DNA of 64,000 bases, from positions 62,001 to 126,000 of the forward strand of contig NZ_JAASAG010000006.1 of NCBI RefSeq assembly GCF_012726265.1. The letters run 5' to 3'. A program made the translations under genes and the position numbers. The stretch is from Streptomyces sp. HNM0575 (GTDB lineage: Bacteria > Actinomycetota > Actinomycetes > Streptomycetales > Streptomycetaceae). Positions within the stretch are counted from its first letter, which is position 1, and each line of letters starts with the position of its first letter. This document shows positions 34,952-44,088 of the stretch, one piece after another. The notes under the pieces were generated by a model that was not told where the DNA came from, searched no databases, and worked only from the letters and a program-made list of their open reading frames with translations.

Positions 34952-34994
34952 ACGCGCGGATGTGCCGCTCCGGGCCCGGAGTTAGGTTGGACGG

Positions 34995-35414
34995 ATGAGC
35001 GACGTACAGCCGGACGGGCCCGGCACGCCGGACGGGCCCGGCACGCCGGACGGGCCGGTCGGGCCGCATGAGCCGGACGGGCCTGGCTCGCCGCCGGTCG
35101 GGCCGGACGACGGGGCACGGGACGGAAGCGGGAGTGGGGAACGGGACGGCCACACACGGCCGCAGACGCCCGCACAGCCGCAGCCGCCGTCCGCCCTCTC
35201 CGAGCGTGACCTCGCGGTGCTCGCCATGGAACGCCGCGGCTGGTCCGGGTCCGGAACGAAGGAGCGCGCCATACGCGAGCAGCTGGACATGTCGCCCACC
35301 CGCTACTACCAGTTGCTCAACGCCCTGCTCGACGACCCGCGCGCCCTCGCGCACGACCCGGTGACCGTCAACCGCCTGCGCCGCCGCCGCGAGGCCCAAC
35401 GGGCCCGCCGCTGA
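34995..35414 (+). CDS. DUF3263 protein
   Basis: 139-aa protein. Residues 1-65 are disordered with a repeated PDGPGTPDGP segment. Residues 66-139 form the DUF3263 domain (LSERDLAVLAMERRGW, KERAIREQLDMSPTRYYQLLNALLDDPRAL, DPVTVNRLRRRREAQRARR), a helical domain with a helix-turn-helix look and basic tail, suggesting DNA or RNA binding. It is conserved beside the trehalose genes in streptomycetes. Function unknown. Confidence 0.88.
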   Translation: MSDVQPDGPGTPDGPGTPDGPVGPHEPDGPGSPPVGPDDGARDGSGSGERDGHTRPQTPAQPQPPSALSERDLAVLAMERRGWSGSGTKERAIREQLDMSPTRYYQLLNALLDDPRALAHDPVTVNRLRRRREAQRARR

Positions 35415-35500
35415 CGGGAGTCGGCGATCGGCGGCGCCGAGCACCTGCGGCGCGCATCGAGCCGCGCTGCCCGTCCCCCGCCGCCGGGTATGGTCGCGGC

Positions 35501-36358
35501 ATGGCCGCGCTACCGACACCCCGTACCGACGCAGGCCGGGAGGGGCTCGCCGCGATCCTCTCCCGGCCCCGCCGAGCCGCCGTGGCCGTCGACTTCGACG
35601 GCACCCTCGCCCCCATCGTCGAAGACCCCGCCGACGCCCGGGCACATCCCGGCGCCGTGCCGGTGCTCTCCCGCCTCGCACCGCGCCTGTGCTCGGTGGC
35701 CGTCGTCACCGGACGCCCCGCCGAGGCGGCCGTGCGCTACGGCGGTCTCGTGGGCGCGGAGGGGCTGGACCACCTCACCGTGCTCGGCGCGTACGGAGCG
35801 GAGCGCTGGGACGCCGCCACCGGCAGGCTGAGCGCCGCCCCGCCGCCTCCCGGTGTCGACGCCGTACGGGCCGAACTCCCGTCGCTGCTGGCGGAGTCGG
35901 GCGCACCGCCCGGCACCTGGACCGAGGACAAGGGACGGGCCGTCGCGGTGCACACCCGGCGTACGGAAGACCCCGCCGCCGCCTTCGAGTTGCTGCGGGC
36001 GCCCCTGTACGCGCTCGCGGAGCGGCACGGCCTCGTGGTCGAACCGGGCCGCATGGTCATGGAGTTGCGCGCACCCGGCATAGACAAGGGAGCCGCGCTC
36101 ACCGCCCACCTTCGTGAAACCGGCGCCGGGGCGGTGCTGTACGCGGGCGACGACCTCGGGGACCTCGCCGCCTTCGCCGCCGTGGAGAAACTTCGCGGCG
36201 AGGGCGTGCCCGGTCTGCTGGTGTGCAGCAGCGGCGGCGACACGGGAGAGTCGGTGCCCGAGGTGGCCGACCGCGCGGACATCGTCGTCGAAGGGCCCGC
36301 GGGCCTCGTCGGCTTGCTGGAGGCGATGGCCGACTCCCTGGAGGAATGGGCCGGTTAG
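35501..36358 (+). CDS. otsB: Trehalose-6-phosphate phosphatase
   Basis: 285-aa HAD-superfamily phosphatase giving trehalose from trehalose-6-P. HAD motif I VDFDGTLAP (Asp31 nucleophile, Asp33), motif II VVTGRP, the cap with EDKGRAVAVHTRR, motif III lysine in GIDKGAALTAHL, and motif IV YAGDDLGDLAAF with the Mg-binding aspartates. Length fits the family. Convergent with otsA (135 bp between stops), so the two enzymes of the OtsAB pathway are encoded side by side on opposite strands. Confidence 0.93.
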   Translation: MAALPTPRTDAGREGLAAILSRPRRAAVAVDFDGTLAPIVEDPADARAHPGAVPVLSRLAPRLCSVAVVTGRPAEAAVRYGGLVGAEGLDHLTVLGAYGAERWDAATGRLSAAPPPPGVDAVRAELPSLLAESGAPPGTWTEDKGRAVAVHTRRTEDPAAAFELLRAPLYALAERHGLVVEPGRMVMELRAPGIDKGAALTAHLRETGAGAVLYAGDDLGDLAAFAAVEKLRGEGVPGLLVCSSGGDTGESVPEVADRADIVVEGPAGLVGLLEAMADSLEEWAG

Positions 36359-36492
36359 CCGGTTGGCCGGAGACGCGGTCCGGGCTCGCGGTCCGTTTCG
36401 TTTCGGGTCCGCGGCTGGCCGCGGCCTCGCCGCCGGCGCCCGCCGTTGCGGCCGCTGTCGTCCCCGGCCGGGTCAGGTCGGGCCAGGCCGGG

Positions 36493-38064
36493 TCAGCCCT
36501 CGCGCAGGGCGTGCAGCTGGTCGAGGAACCAGCGCGTCGGAGGCGTCGCCGTCGCCGCCGCGGCCAGCCGCTTGGTGCGCTCCGCGCGCCGCCCGTGGTC
36601 CATCGTCAGCGCCTCGTGCAGCGCGCGCGCCGTCTCCGCGATGTCGTACGGATTGACCACGATCGCGTCCTCGCCCAGCTCCTCGTACGCCCCGGCCTCG
36701 CGGGAGAGGACCAGCGCGCAGCCGTCGTCCGAGACGACCGGGACCTCCTTCGCCACGAGGTTCATCCCGTCCCGGATCGGGTTGACCAGCGCCACGTCCG
36801 CCACCCGGTACGCCGCGAGCGAGCGCGCGAAGTCGTCCTTCAGGAACAGCACGACCGGGGTCCAACTCTCCGTCCCGTACGTCGAGTTGATCTCGTCGGC
36901 GACACGTGAGACCTCGCTCATGTAGTCGCGGTAGACCGCCAGGTCCTGCCGCGACGGGTAGGCGAGCGCCAGGTGGACGACGCGGCCGTGCCACTCGGGC
37001 CGGTCCGCCAGCAGCCGGGCGTACGCGTGCAGCCCGCGCACGATGTTCTTCGACAGCTCGGTGCGGTCCACCCGTACGACCGCACTGCGCGGCCTGCCCT
37101 CGGGGTCGCTGCCGATCTCCTCGCGCAGTATGGCGATCCGCTCGCCGACGTCCTCGCGCCCGGCGCGCTCCCGCAGGAACTCCGGGTCCGCGCCCAGCCC
37201 GTGCACCCCGAGCCGGGTCCTGCGGCCGTCGCAGACGACCTCCAGCTCGCCGGTCGACTCGTCCTCGGCGACCGCCGCGCCCAGCACCCGCGCGCAGCAG
37301 TCGGCGAAGCCGCGCGCCCAGCGGCGGGTGAGGAACGCGGCGCGGTCGGCGCCCAGCACTCCGCGCAGCACCTGCTCCGCGACGGCGCCGGGCAGCATCC
37401 CGTAGTAGTCCGGCGGCGCCCACGGGGTGTGCGAGAAGTGCCCGATGCGCAGATCGGGACGGCGCTCGCGGAGCAGCCCCGGCACCAGCGTCAGGTGGTA
37501 GTCCTGCACGAGCACCGTGGCGCCGTCGGCGGCCTCTTCGGCGAGGGCGTCGGCGAAGGCCGCGTTGTAGCGCTCGTACGAGGCCCACTGCCGCTCGAAC
37601 TCCGCGTCGAACGAGGGCTCCAGAGGCGTCTGGTAGAGCATGTGGTGGACGAACCAGAGCACGGAGTTGGCGATGCCGTTGTAGGCGTCGGCGAAGGTGT
37701 CCTCGGGGATGTCCAGCATGCGTACCGAGTGGCCGCCGGTGTCCGCCGGGTCGAGCTTGCCGCCCGTGCGTCGCACCGCCTCGCGGTCGCCGTCGCCGAG
37801 CGCCGCGCACACCCACACGGCGTCCCCGCCGGAACCGTTGCCGGAGCCACTGCCGGAACCGTTGCCCGAACCGTCCTCGCGCTGCGTCGCGATGGCGGAG
37901 AGCCCCGAGACCAGCCCGCCGCCCCCGCGCTTGGCGGAGAGCGAGCCTCCCCCGGAGCCTCCGGCCACGGAGTAGGAGACCGGGCCCCTGTTCGACGCGA
38001 CCAGTACGTCCGCGAGGCCTCGCGGGGCCTCGCGGCCCTGCCGGGATGAGCGTTCGGCGACCAT
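36493..38064 (-). CDS. otsA: Trehalose-6-phosphate synthase
   Basis: 523-aa GT20 glycosyltransferase making trehalose-6-P from an NDP-glucose and glucose-6-P. Family motifs: VLVASNRGPVSY at the N-terminus, GGGGLVSGL (donor loop), VLVQDYHLTLVPGLLRE, GHFSHTPWAPPDYYG, RVDRTELSKNIVRGL with the catalytic Arg/Lys, and NPIRDGMNLVAKE followed by SREAGAYEELG. A Gly/Ser/Asn linker (DGSGNGSGSGSGNGSGG, about 64-80) is inserted between strands; such low-complexity inserts are common in this genome. ATG at 38064. Confidence 0.93.
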   Translation of the reverse strand: MVAERSSRQGREAPRGLADVLVASNRGPVSYSVAGGSGGGSLSAKRGGGGLVSGLSAIATQREDGSGNGSGSGSGNGSGGDAVWVCAALGDGDREAVRRTGGKLDPADTGGHSVRMLDIPEDTFADAYNGIANSVLWFVHHMLYQTPLEPSFDAEFERQWASYERYNAAFADALAEEAADGATVLVQDYHLTLVPGLLRERRPDLRIGHFSHTPWAPPDYYGMLPGAVAEQVLRGVLGADRAAFLTRRWARGFADCCARVLGAAVAEDESTGELEVVCDGRRTRLGVHGLGADPEFLRERAGREDVGERIAILREEIGSDPEGRPRSAVVRVDRTELSKNIVRGLHAYARLLADRPEWHGRVVHLALAYPSRQDLAVYRDYMSEVSRVADEINSTYGTESWTPVVLFLKDDFARSLAAYRVADVALVNPIRDGMNLVAKEVPVVSDDGCALVLSREAGAYEELGEDAIVVNPYDIAETARALHEALTMDHGRRAERTKRLAAAATATPPTRWFLDQLHALREG

Positions 38065-38186
38065 GGCCCGAGCCTAGCCGCGCCGCGTTCCGCACAAACG
38101 TGACGTACGTCCGGTCGACCGCGCGGACGGGCCGGGGCCGTGCCGGTGCCGCGAAATGCCGTGCCCGGCGAAGTTCCGCCTGCCGC

Positions 38187-39209
38187 CTAGGCCGCCCGGC
38201 GCGCCGCGTACTCCTCGATCTCGCGCATCGGCGGCCGCTCGACCGTGTCGACGGCGTGGCTGTGCGCCTCGAAGCCGCCGGTGCCGGTCCCGGTCCCGGT
38301 CCCGGCGCCCGAGCCGGCGCCGCCGCCACCCGCGCTCCGTTCGAACTGCGTCAGCGTCGGACGCACGAGCCGGCTGCCGCGCGCCAGCCGCAGCTGCGCC
38401 GTGTGGTGGATCGCCGCCGCCATCCGCCCGAGGGCCATCCCGTCCTGGTGCCGGTGGCGCCGCACGCCGACGTCGACCTGGGCGAGCGCGTCGAGCCCCA
38501 CGGTGTGCAACGAGTCGATGAGCAGGCCCAGTTCGACGCCGTAGCCCACCGGGAAGGGCAGCTGCTCCAGCAGCGTGCGGCGGGCCGCGTACTCTCCGCC
38601 GAGCGGCTGCACGAAGCCCGCGAGCCGCGGCCAGTGGAGGTTGAGCAGCGGGCGCGCGACCAGCTCCGTGACCCGGCCGCCGCCCGCCGGGTCGTCGCCG
38701 AGCGGCCGGTCGTACATCGCCTTGACGAGCCGCAGCCGCGGATCGGTCAGCAGCGGCCCCACGACGCCGGATACGAAGTCGGCCGTGAAGTCGCGGAGGT
38801 CGGCGTCGACGAAGCAGACGACGTCGCCGCTCGTCACGAGCAGCGAACGCCACAGCACCTCGCCCTTGCCGGGCAGCGCCGGCAGCCGCGGCAGCACCTC
38901 GTCGCGGTGCACGACCCTCGCGCCGGCCTCGGCGGCGACCGCGGCCGTACGGTCCGTCGAGCCGGAGTCCAGCACCACCAGCTCGTCCACGAGCGGGGGC
39001 GTCCCCGCGGGAGCCGTGTGGGAGGCGGCCATCAGCTCGCGCCGGATCACCGACACGATCCCGCCGACGGTCCGCTCCTCGTTCAGCGCGGGCAGTACGA
39101 CGCTGACCCGGGAGCCGGTGGCCCGCTTCGCCGCGAGCAGCCGCGGGATGGGACGATCGGCGCATGTGTACGACCGGCGCTCCAACCACTGCTCGACTTC
39201 GTCCAGCAC
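38187..39209 (-). CDS. gpgS: Glucosyl-3-phosphoglycerate synthase-like GT81
   Basis: 340-aa GT-A glycosyltransferase. It starts with the acidic/aromatic LDEVEQWLERRSYTCADR typical of GpgS, then SVVLPALNEERTVGGIV (donor site), VVLDSGSTDRTAAVA, the metal motif VDADLRDF (DxD near 137), MYDRPLG and QPLGGEYAARRTLLEQLPFPVGYGVELGLLID with the catalytic GYG/E region. C-terminal tail is Gly/Thr-rich. GpgS makes glucosyl-3-phosphoglycerate, precursor of glucosylglycerate and polymethylated glucose, osmolyte and lipid-related sugars. No gpgP phosphatase beside it; otsA lies downstream. Gene symbol by family resemblance. Confidence 0.85.
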   Translation of the reverse strand: MLDEVEQWLERRSYTCADRPIPRLLAAKRATGSRVSVVLPALNEERTVGGIVSVIRRELMAASHTAPAGTPPLVDELVVLDSGSTDRTAAVAAEAGARVVHRDEVLPRLPALPGKGEVLWRSLLVTSGDVVCFVDADLRDFTADFVSGVVGPLLTDPRLRLVKAMYDRPLGDDPAGGGRVTELVARPLLNLHWPRLAGFVQPLGGEYAARRTLLEQLPFPVGYGVELGLLIDSLHTVGLDALAQVDVGVRRHRHQDGMALGRMAAAIHHTAQLRLARGSRLVRPTLTQFERSAGGGGAGSGAGTGTGTGTGGFEAHSHAVDTVERPPMREIEEYAARRAA

Positions 39210-39368
39210 CCGGCCACTCCCTGTGATCCATCTCGCGGTTCGGACGCCTGTCTCAACGCCCGGGCCTGTCGGTTACAGTCTTGAACAACGCGGAAGGCGA
39301 GCGCATGCCGGGTCCGGCCCGGAGACCGCACCGAAGCGCCGCCCGTACCGACGTACAACTTCACACCG

Positions 39369-39515
39369 CTCATCCAGAGGGGCAGAGGGAACGGCCCGTT
39401 GAAGCCCCGGCAACCCTCCAGCCGGTCTCGTACCAGTGACATGACAGCGCGAGGCTCCCGGCTCGGGAAGGTGCCAATTCCGTCTCGTGGCGAGATACGT
39501 CACGGGGAAGATGAG
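39369..39515 (+). ncRNA. SAM-I riboswitch (S-box leader)
   Basis: The leader has the S-box core: P1 5' strand CTCATC, then CAGAGGGGCAGAGGGAACGG and CCGTTGAAGCCCCGGCAACC, the conserved kink-turn/SAM pocket, a variable P3 and P4 with GGAAGGTGCCAATTCC, and P1 3' strand GATGAG. P1 pairs over 6 bp. The RBS-like AGGAGAAAGG follows directly. In high-GC actinomycetes such leaders often act on translation: the segment GAGG...CCTC could fold over the ribosome site when SAM is bound. It precedes threonine synthase. Confidence 0.9.
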
Positions 39516-39536
39516 GAGAAAGGGCCTCGCCGAATC

Positions 39537-40865
39537 ATGGCTGTTCAAGCTGCCGCCAGCGCTCCCGCCGACACCGGGGGAGCCCTGCTCGGTCCCGCCG
39601 CCGCGCTCTCCTGCCGCGAGTGCGGCGAGCGCACCCCGCTCGGTCCGGTCTTCGCTTGCGAGGCGTGTTTCGGGCCGCTGGAGATCGCCTACGACTTTCC
39701 CGGCGGCGACCCGGCGGCGCTTCGTGAACGGATCGAGTCCGGCCCCGACAACATCTGGCGGTACGCACCGCTGCTGCCCGTCCCCGAGGACGTGGCCGCC
39801 AAGCCCAACACCAACCCCGGGTTCACCAAGCTCGTACGGGCGGACCGGCTCGCCCGGGAGCTCGGCGTCACCGGCTCCCTCCACATCAAGGACGACTCGG
39901 GGAACCCGACGCACTCCTTCAAGGACCGCGTCGTCGCCATAGCGGTCGAGGCCGCCCGCGCCTTCGGCTTCACCACCCTCTCCTGCTCCTCCACGGGCAA
40001 CCTCGCGGGCGCCGTCGGAGCCGCCGCCGCCCGCGCGGGACTGCGCTCGTGCGTGTTCATCCCGCACGACCTGGAGCAGGGCAAGGTCGTCATGGCGGCC
40101 GTCTACGGCGGCGAACTCGTCGGCATCGAGGGCAACTACGACGACGTGAACCGCTTCTGCTCCGAGCTGATCGGCGACCCCGCCGGCGAGGGCTGGGGCT
40201 TCGTCAACGTCAACCTCCGGCCCTACTACGCGGAGGGCTCCAAGACCCTCGCGTACGAGATCTGCGAGCAGCTCGGCTGGCGGCTCCCCGACCAGCTCGT
40301 CGTGCCCATCGCCTCCGGCTCCCAGCTGACGAAGATCGACAAGGGGCTGAAGGAGCTGATCGCCCTCGGCCTGGTCGAGACTCCCCCTGGGCCTGGCGGC
40401 CCGGGAGGTGCCCCCAGCCCGTACAAGATCTTCGGCGCACAGGCGGAGGGCTGCTCCCCGGTCTCCCGCGCGTACAAGGACGGGCACGACGTCGTACGCC
40501 CGGTGCGCCCGGAGACCATCGCCAAGTCGCTGGCCATCGGCAACCCGGCCGACGGCCCTTACGTGCTGGACATCGCCCGCCGCACGGGCGGCGCGGTGGA
40601 GGACGTCGACGACCCGCGGATCGTCGACGCGATCAAGCTGCTGGCGCGCACCGAGGGGATCTTCGCCGAGACCGCGGGCGGGGTGACCGTGGGCGTCACG
40701 AAGAAGCTGATCGAGGAGGGCCGGCTCGACCCGACCCTCACGACCGTCGTGCTCAACACCGGCGACGGCCTGAAGACCCTGGACGCGGTGGCTCCCACCA
40801 CCGGTCCGACCGCCGTCATCCGTCCCAACCTGGACTCCTTCCGAGAGGCTGGTCTCGCATCATGA
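39537..40865 (+). CDS. thrC: Threonine synthase
   Basis: 442-aa PLP enzyme converting O-phosphohomoserine to threonine. ATG 39537 (MAVQAAAS). An N-terminal zinc-ribbon-like CRECG...CEACFG (26-44) precedes the fold-type II core with PLP-lysine 129 in NPTHSFKDRVV. Further marks are CSSTGNLAGAVGAAAARAG, GNYDDVNRFC, PIASGSQLTKIDKGL and LNTGDGLKTLDAV. A short Pro/Gly insertion (PPGPGGPGGAPSP) lies near 285. Because phosphohomoserine is the branch point to methionine, control by SAM makes sense. Its stop overlaps the start of the sulfur carrier gene (ATGA). Confidence 0.95.
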   Translation: MAVQAAASAPADTGGALLGPAAALSCRECGERTPLGPVFACEACFGPLEIAYDFPGGDPAALRERIESGPDNIWRYAPLLPVPEDVAAKPNTNPGFTKLVRADRLARELGVTGSLHIKDDSGNPTHSFKDRVVAIAVEAARAFGFTTLSCSSTGNLAGAVGAAAARAGLRSCVFIPHDLEQGKVVMAAVYGGELVGIEGNYDDVNRFCSELIGDPAGEGWGFVNVNLRPYYAEGSKTLAYEICEQLGWRLPDQLVVPIASGSQLTKIDKGLKELIALGLVETPPGPGGPGGAPSPYKIFGAQAEGCSPVSRAYKDGHDVVRPVRPETIAKSLAIGNPADGPYVLDIARRTGGAVEDVDDPRIVDAIKLLARTEGIFAETAGGVTVGVTKKLIEEGRLDPTLTTVVLNTGDGLKTLDAVAPTTGPTAVIRPNLDSFREAGLAS

Positions 40866-41140
40866 GCGTGAACGTCCGTATCCCGACGATCCTGCGCACC
40901 TACACCGGCGGGCAGGCGGAGGTGAGCGCCGAGGGCGCGACCCTGTCCGAGGTGCTGGCCGACCTGGAGAAGAACCACACCGGCATCGGCGCCCGCGTGC
41001 TGGACGACTCGGGCAAGCTGCGCCGCTTCGTCAACGTCTACGTCAACGACGACGACGTCCGCTTCGAGCAGGGCCTGGAGACCCCCACGCCGGACGGCGC
41101 CAGCGTCTCCATCATCCCGGCGGTGGCCGGGGGCTGCTGA
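40862..41140 (+). CDS. ThiS/CysO-like sulfur carrier with C-terminal Gly-Gly-Cys
   Basis: 92-aa ubiquitin-like beta-grasp protein (SVNVRIPTILRTYTGG, SGKLRRFVNVYVNDDDVRF, GASVSIIPAVAGGC). Such carriers hold sulfur as a C-terminal thiocarboxylate on Gly-Gly. Here one Cys follows the GG, so a JAMM/Mec+-type protease would have to trim it, as known for QbsE-like carriers. It starts inside the thrC stop and shares its riboswitch, so a link to cysteine or methionine sulfur supply is likely (CysO-type). No moeZ, cysM or mec gene in the window. Confidence 0.85.
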   Translation: MSVNVRIPTILRTYTGGQAEVSAEGATLSEVLADLEKNHTGIGARVLDDSGKLRRFVNVYVNDDDVRFEQGLETPTPDGASVSIIPAVAGGC

Positions 41141-41638
41141 AGTCCGCCGTGGCGGGGCCCTGCTGAGGTCTCGTGAGAGGTCGGTGAAGGCCCCTTGCGC
41201 CCGGCCCCGATCCGCCTACCGTCGAACCGCCTCCTCCGGGAACACGTGAACGAAACGGAGGGGGCGGTTCCGCGTGTGGGGACGCGATAGGGTTACGCAG
41301 AATCCCACCCCCAGTGACTCACCCGGCACGTGCCGGGAGCATATGAGAACGCGACAACTTGTGCCCGAATTCGCGGCGGCAATTGTCGCGTTGGTGCTCT
41401 ATGCCCGGCCTTGCTTGCCCCGCTTGTGCGGGGATTGCGGGCTTTTGGGGCTTCGAGTGGTACGCAGATTTCTCGTCTTCGTGACCTGTTGCAGAGGGCG
41501 TCCGTACAGATACATTCAGCCGCGGTCGACGCCTTCCGCGTTCGCATCCGCCTGTCTGCGGGGCTTGCCGGAGGTGAGGTCTGACCCGGGTTCGTGAAGT
41601 GCGGGCTCGCGCAAGGGCCAGTAATAGGGGAGTTAGGG
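41141..41638. other. Long structured leader of the cold-shock gene
   Basis: 498 bp without a convincing gene. Three stem-loops are visible: a perfect 16-bp palindrome CCCGGCACGTGCCGGG (41322-41337), GCGACAA...TTGTCGC (41350-41389), and a GC hairpin with TTTT (41402-41446). Local GC is lower. The arrangement looks like a regulated 5' UTR or a small RNA upstream of csp. Confidence 0.5.
41402..41446 (+). terminator. Terminator-like hairpin in the csp leader
   Basis: Inner stem CCCCGC-TTGT-GCGGGG and outer GCCCG/CGGGC pairing followed by TTTT. It could end a transcript from thrC/sulfur carrier or act as an attenuator. Confidence 0.5.
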
Positions 41639-41842
41639 ATGGCTCAGGGCACCGTCAAGTGGTTCAACGCGGAGAAGGGATACGGCTTCATCGCGGTCGA
41701 CGGTGGTGCAGACGTATTCGTCCACTACAGCGCGATTCAGATGGACGGCTACCGCACCCTGGACGAAGGACAGCGGGTCGAGTTCGAGATCTCGCAGGGT
41801 CAGAAGGGGCCGCAGGCGGACATGGTCCGTGTGACTGCCTGA
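41639..41842 (+). CDS. csp: Cold-shock domain protein
   Basis: 67-aa single cold-shock domain, the standard length. ATG 41639. RNP1 KGYGFIAV ([12 protein letters not shown]) and RNP2 VFVHYSAI are present, ending [11 protein letters not shown]. Binds single-stranded nucleic acid and melts RNA structure. RBS region GGGGAGTTAGGG. A long structured leader precedes it and a terminator follows. Confidence 0.95.
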   Translation: MAQGTVKWFNAEKGYGFIAVDGGADVFVHYSAIQMDGYRTLDEGQRVEFEISQGQKGPQADMVRVTA

Positions 41843-41895
41843 GCACCCGCAACACTGCGCAGAGCTGCAAACAGCCGTAACAACAGCCGTACGAG

Positions 41896-41928
41896 GGGCC
41901 GTACTCCGGGAAGGGGTACGGCCCTTCT
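41896..41928 (+). terminator. Terminator after csp
   Basis: GGGCCGTAC / GTACGGCCC stem with 11-nt loop followed by TTCT. Confidence 0.85.
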
Positions 41929-42089
41929 GTGCTGTCCGGCTCCGTGCGCTGTCGGGGCTCGGTGGGGTGCGGCTCGGTGCTGTGTCCGGCCGCGGCTCCG
42001 TGCGCGAGGGCGCCCGCGAGAACGTCCCAGGGGTGCCCTGCTCCCGCGCGCTTGCGTACGTCCCGGCCCGGTGTGATGTCCTGGGGGCG

Positions 42090-42116
42090 CTTGCACTCGC
42101 AGGGGTCGAGTGCTAA
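42090..42116. promoter_or_regulatory. CIRCE element 1 upstream of groEL
   Basis: CTTGCACTC-N9-GAGTGCTAA; the consensus is TTAGCACTC-N9-GAGTGCTAA, so the left arm has two mismatches and the right arm is perfect. It overlaps the predicted promoter, so HrcA would block RNA polymerase. Confidence 0.88.
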
Positions 42117-42119
42117 TCA
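42091..42119 (+). promoter_or_regulatory. Predicted groEL promoter
   Basis: -35 TTGCAC, 17-bp spacer, -10 TAATCA, about 180 bp before the groEL ATG. Lies within CIRCE 1. Confidence 0.65.
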
Positions 42120-42124
42120 TTGCG

Positions 42125-43926
<1,802 letters not shown>

Positions 43927-43970
43927 TCGCGCGGCGATCGGAAGCTCCGGCCTCCCGGCACGGATACGGA

Positions 43971-44006
43971 CCGAGGGCGGCATCCCGGAAGGGGTGCCGC
44001 CCTCGG
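43971..44006 (+). terminator. Terminator after groEL
   Basis: CCGAGGGCGGCA...TGCCGCCCTCGG stem of 12 or more bp with a short loop, 45 bp past the stop. Confidence 0.9.
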
Positions 44007-44088
44007 CGTGTGTGCGCGCTCGGTGTGCGCGATGCCGGGGTGCGCCGGGCAGGCGCGTGCACGGGCGCACCCCGTCGGATGGGCTTCC

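Noticed and set aside
41343-41597. Small frame MRTRQLVPEF... in the csp leader
   Set aside because: Poor codon bias, no RBS, and it crosses strong hairpins; better explained as structured untranslated RNA.
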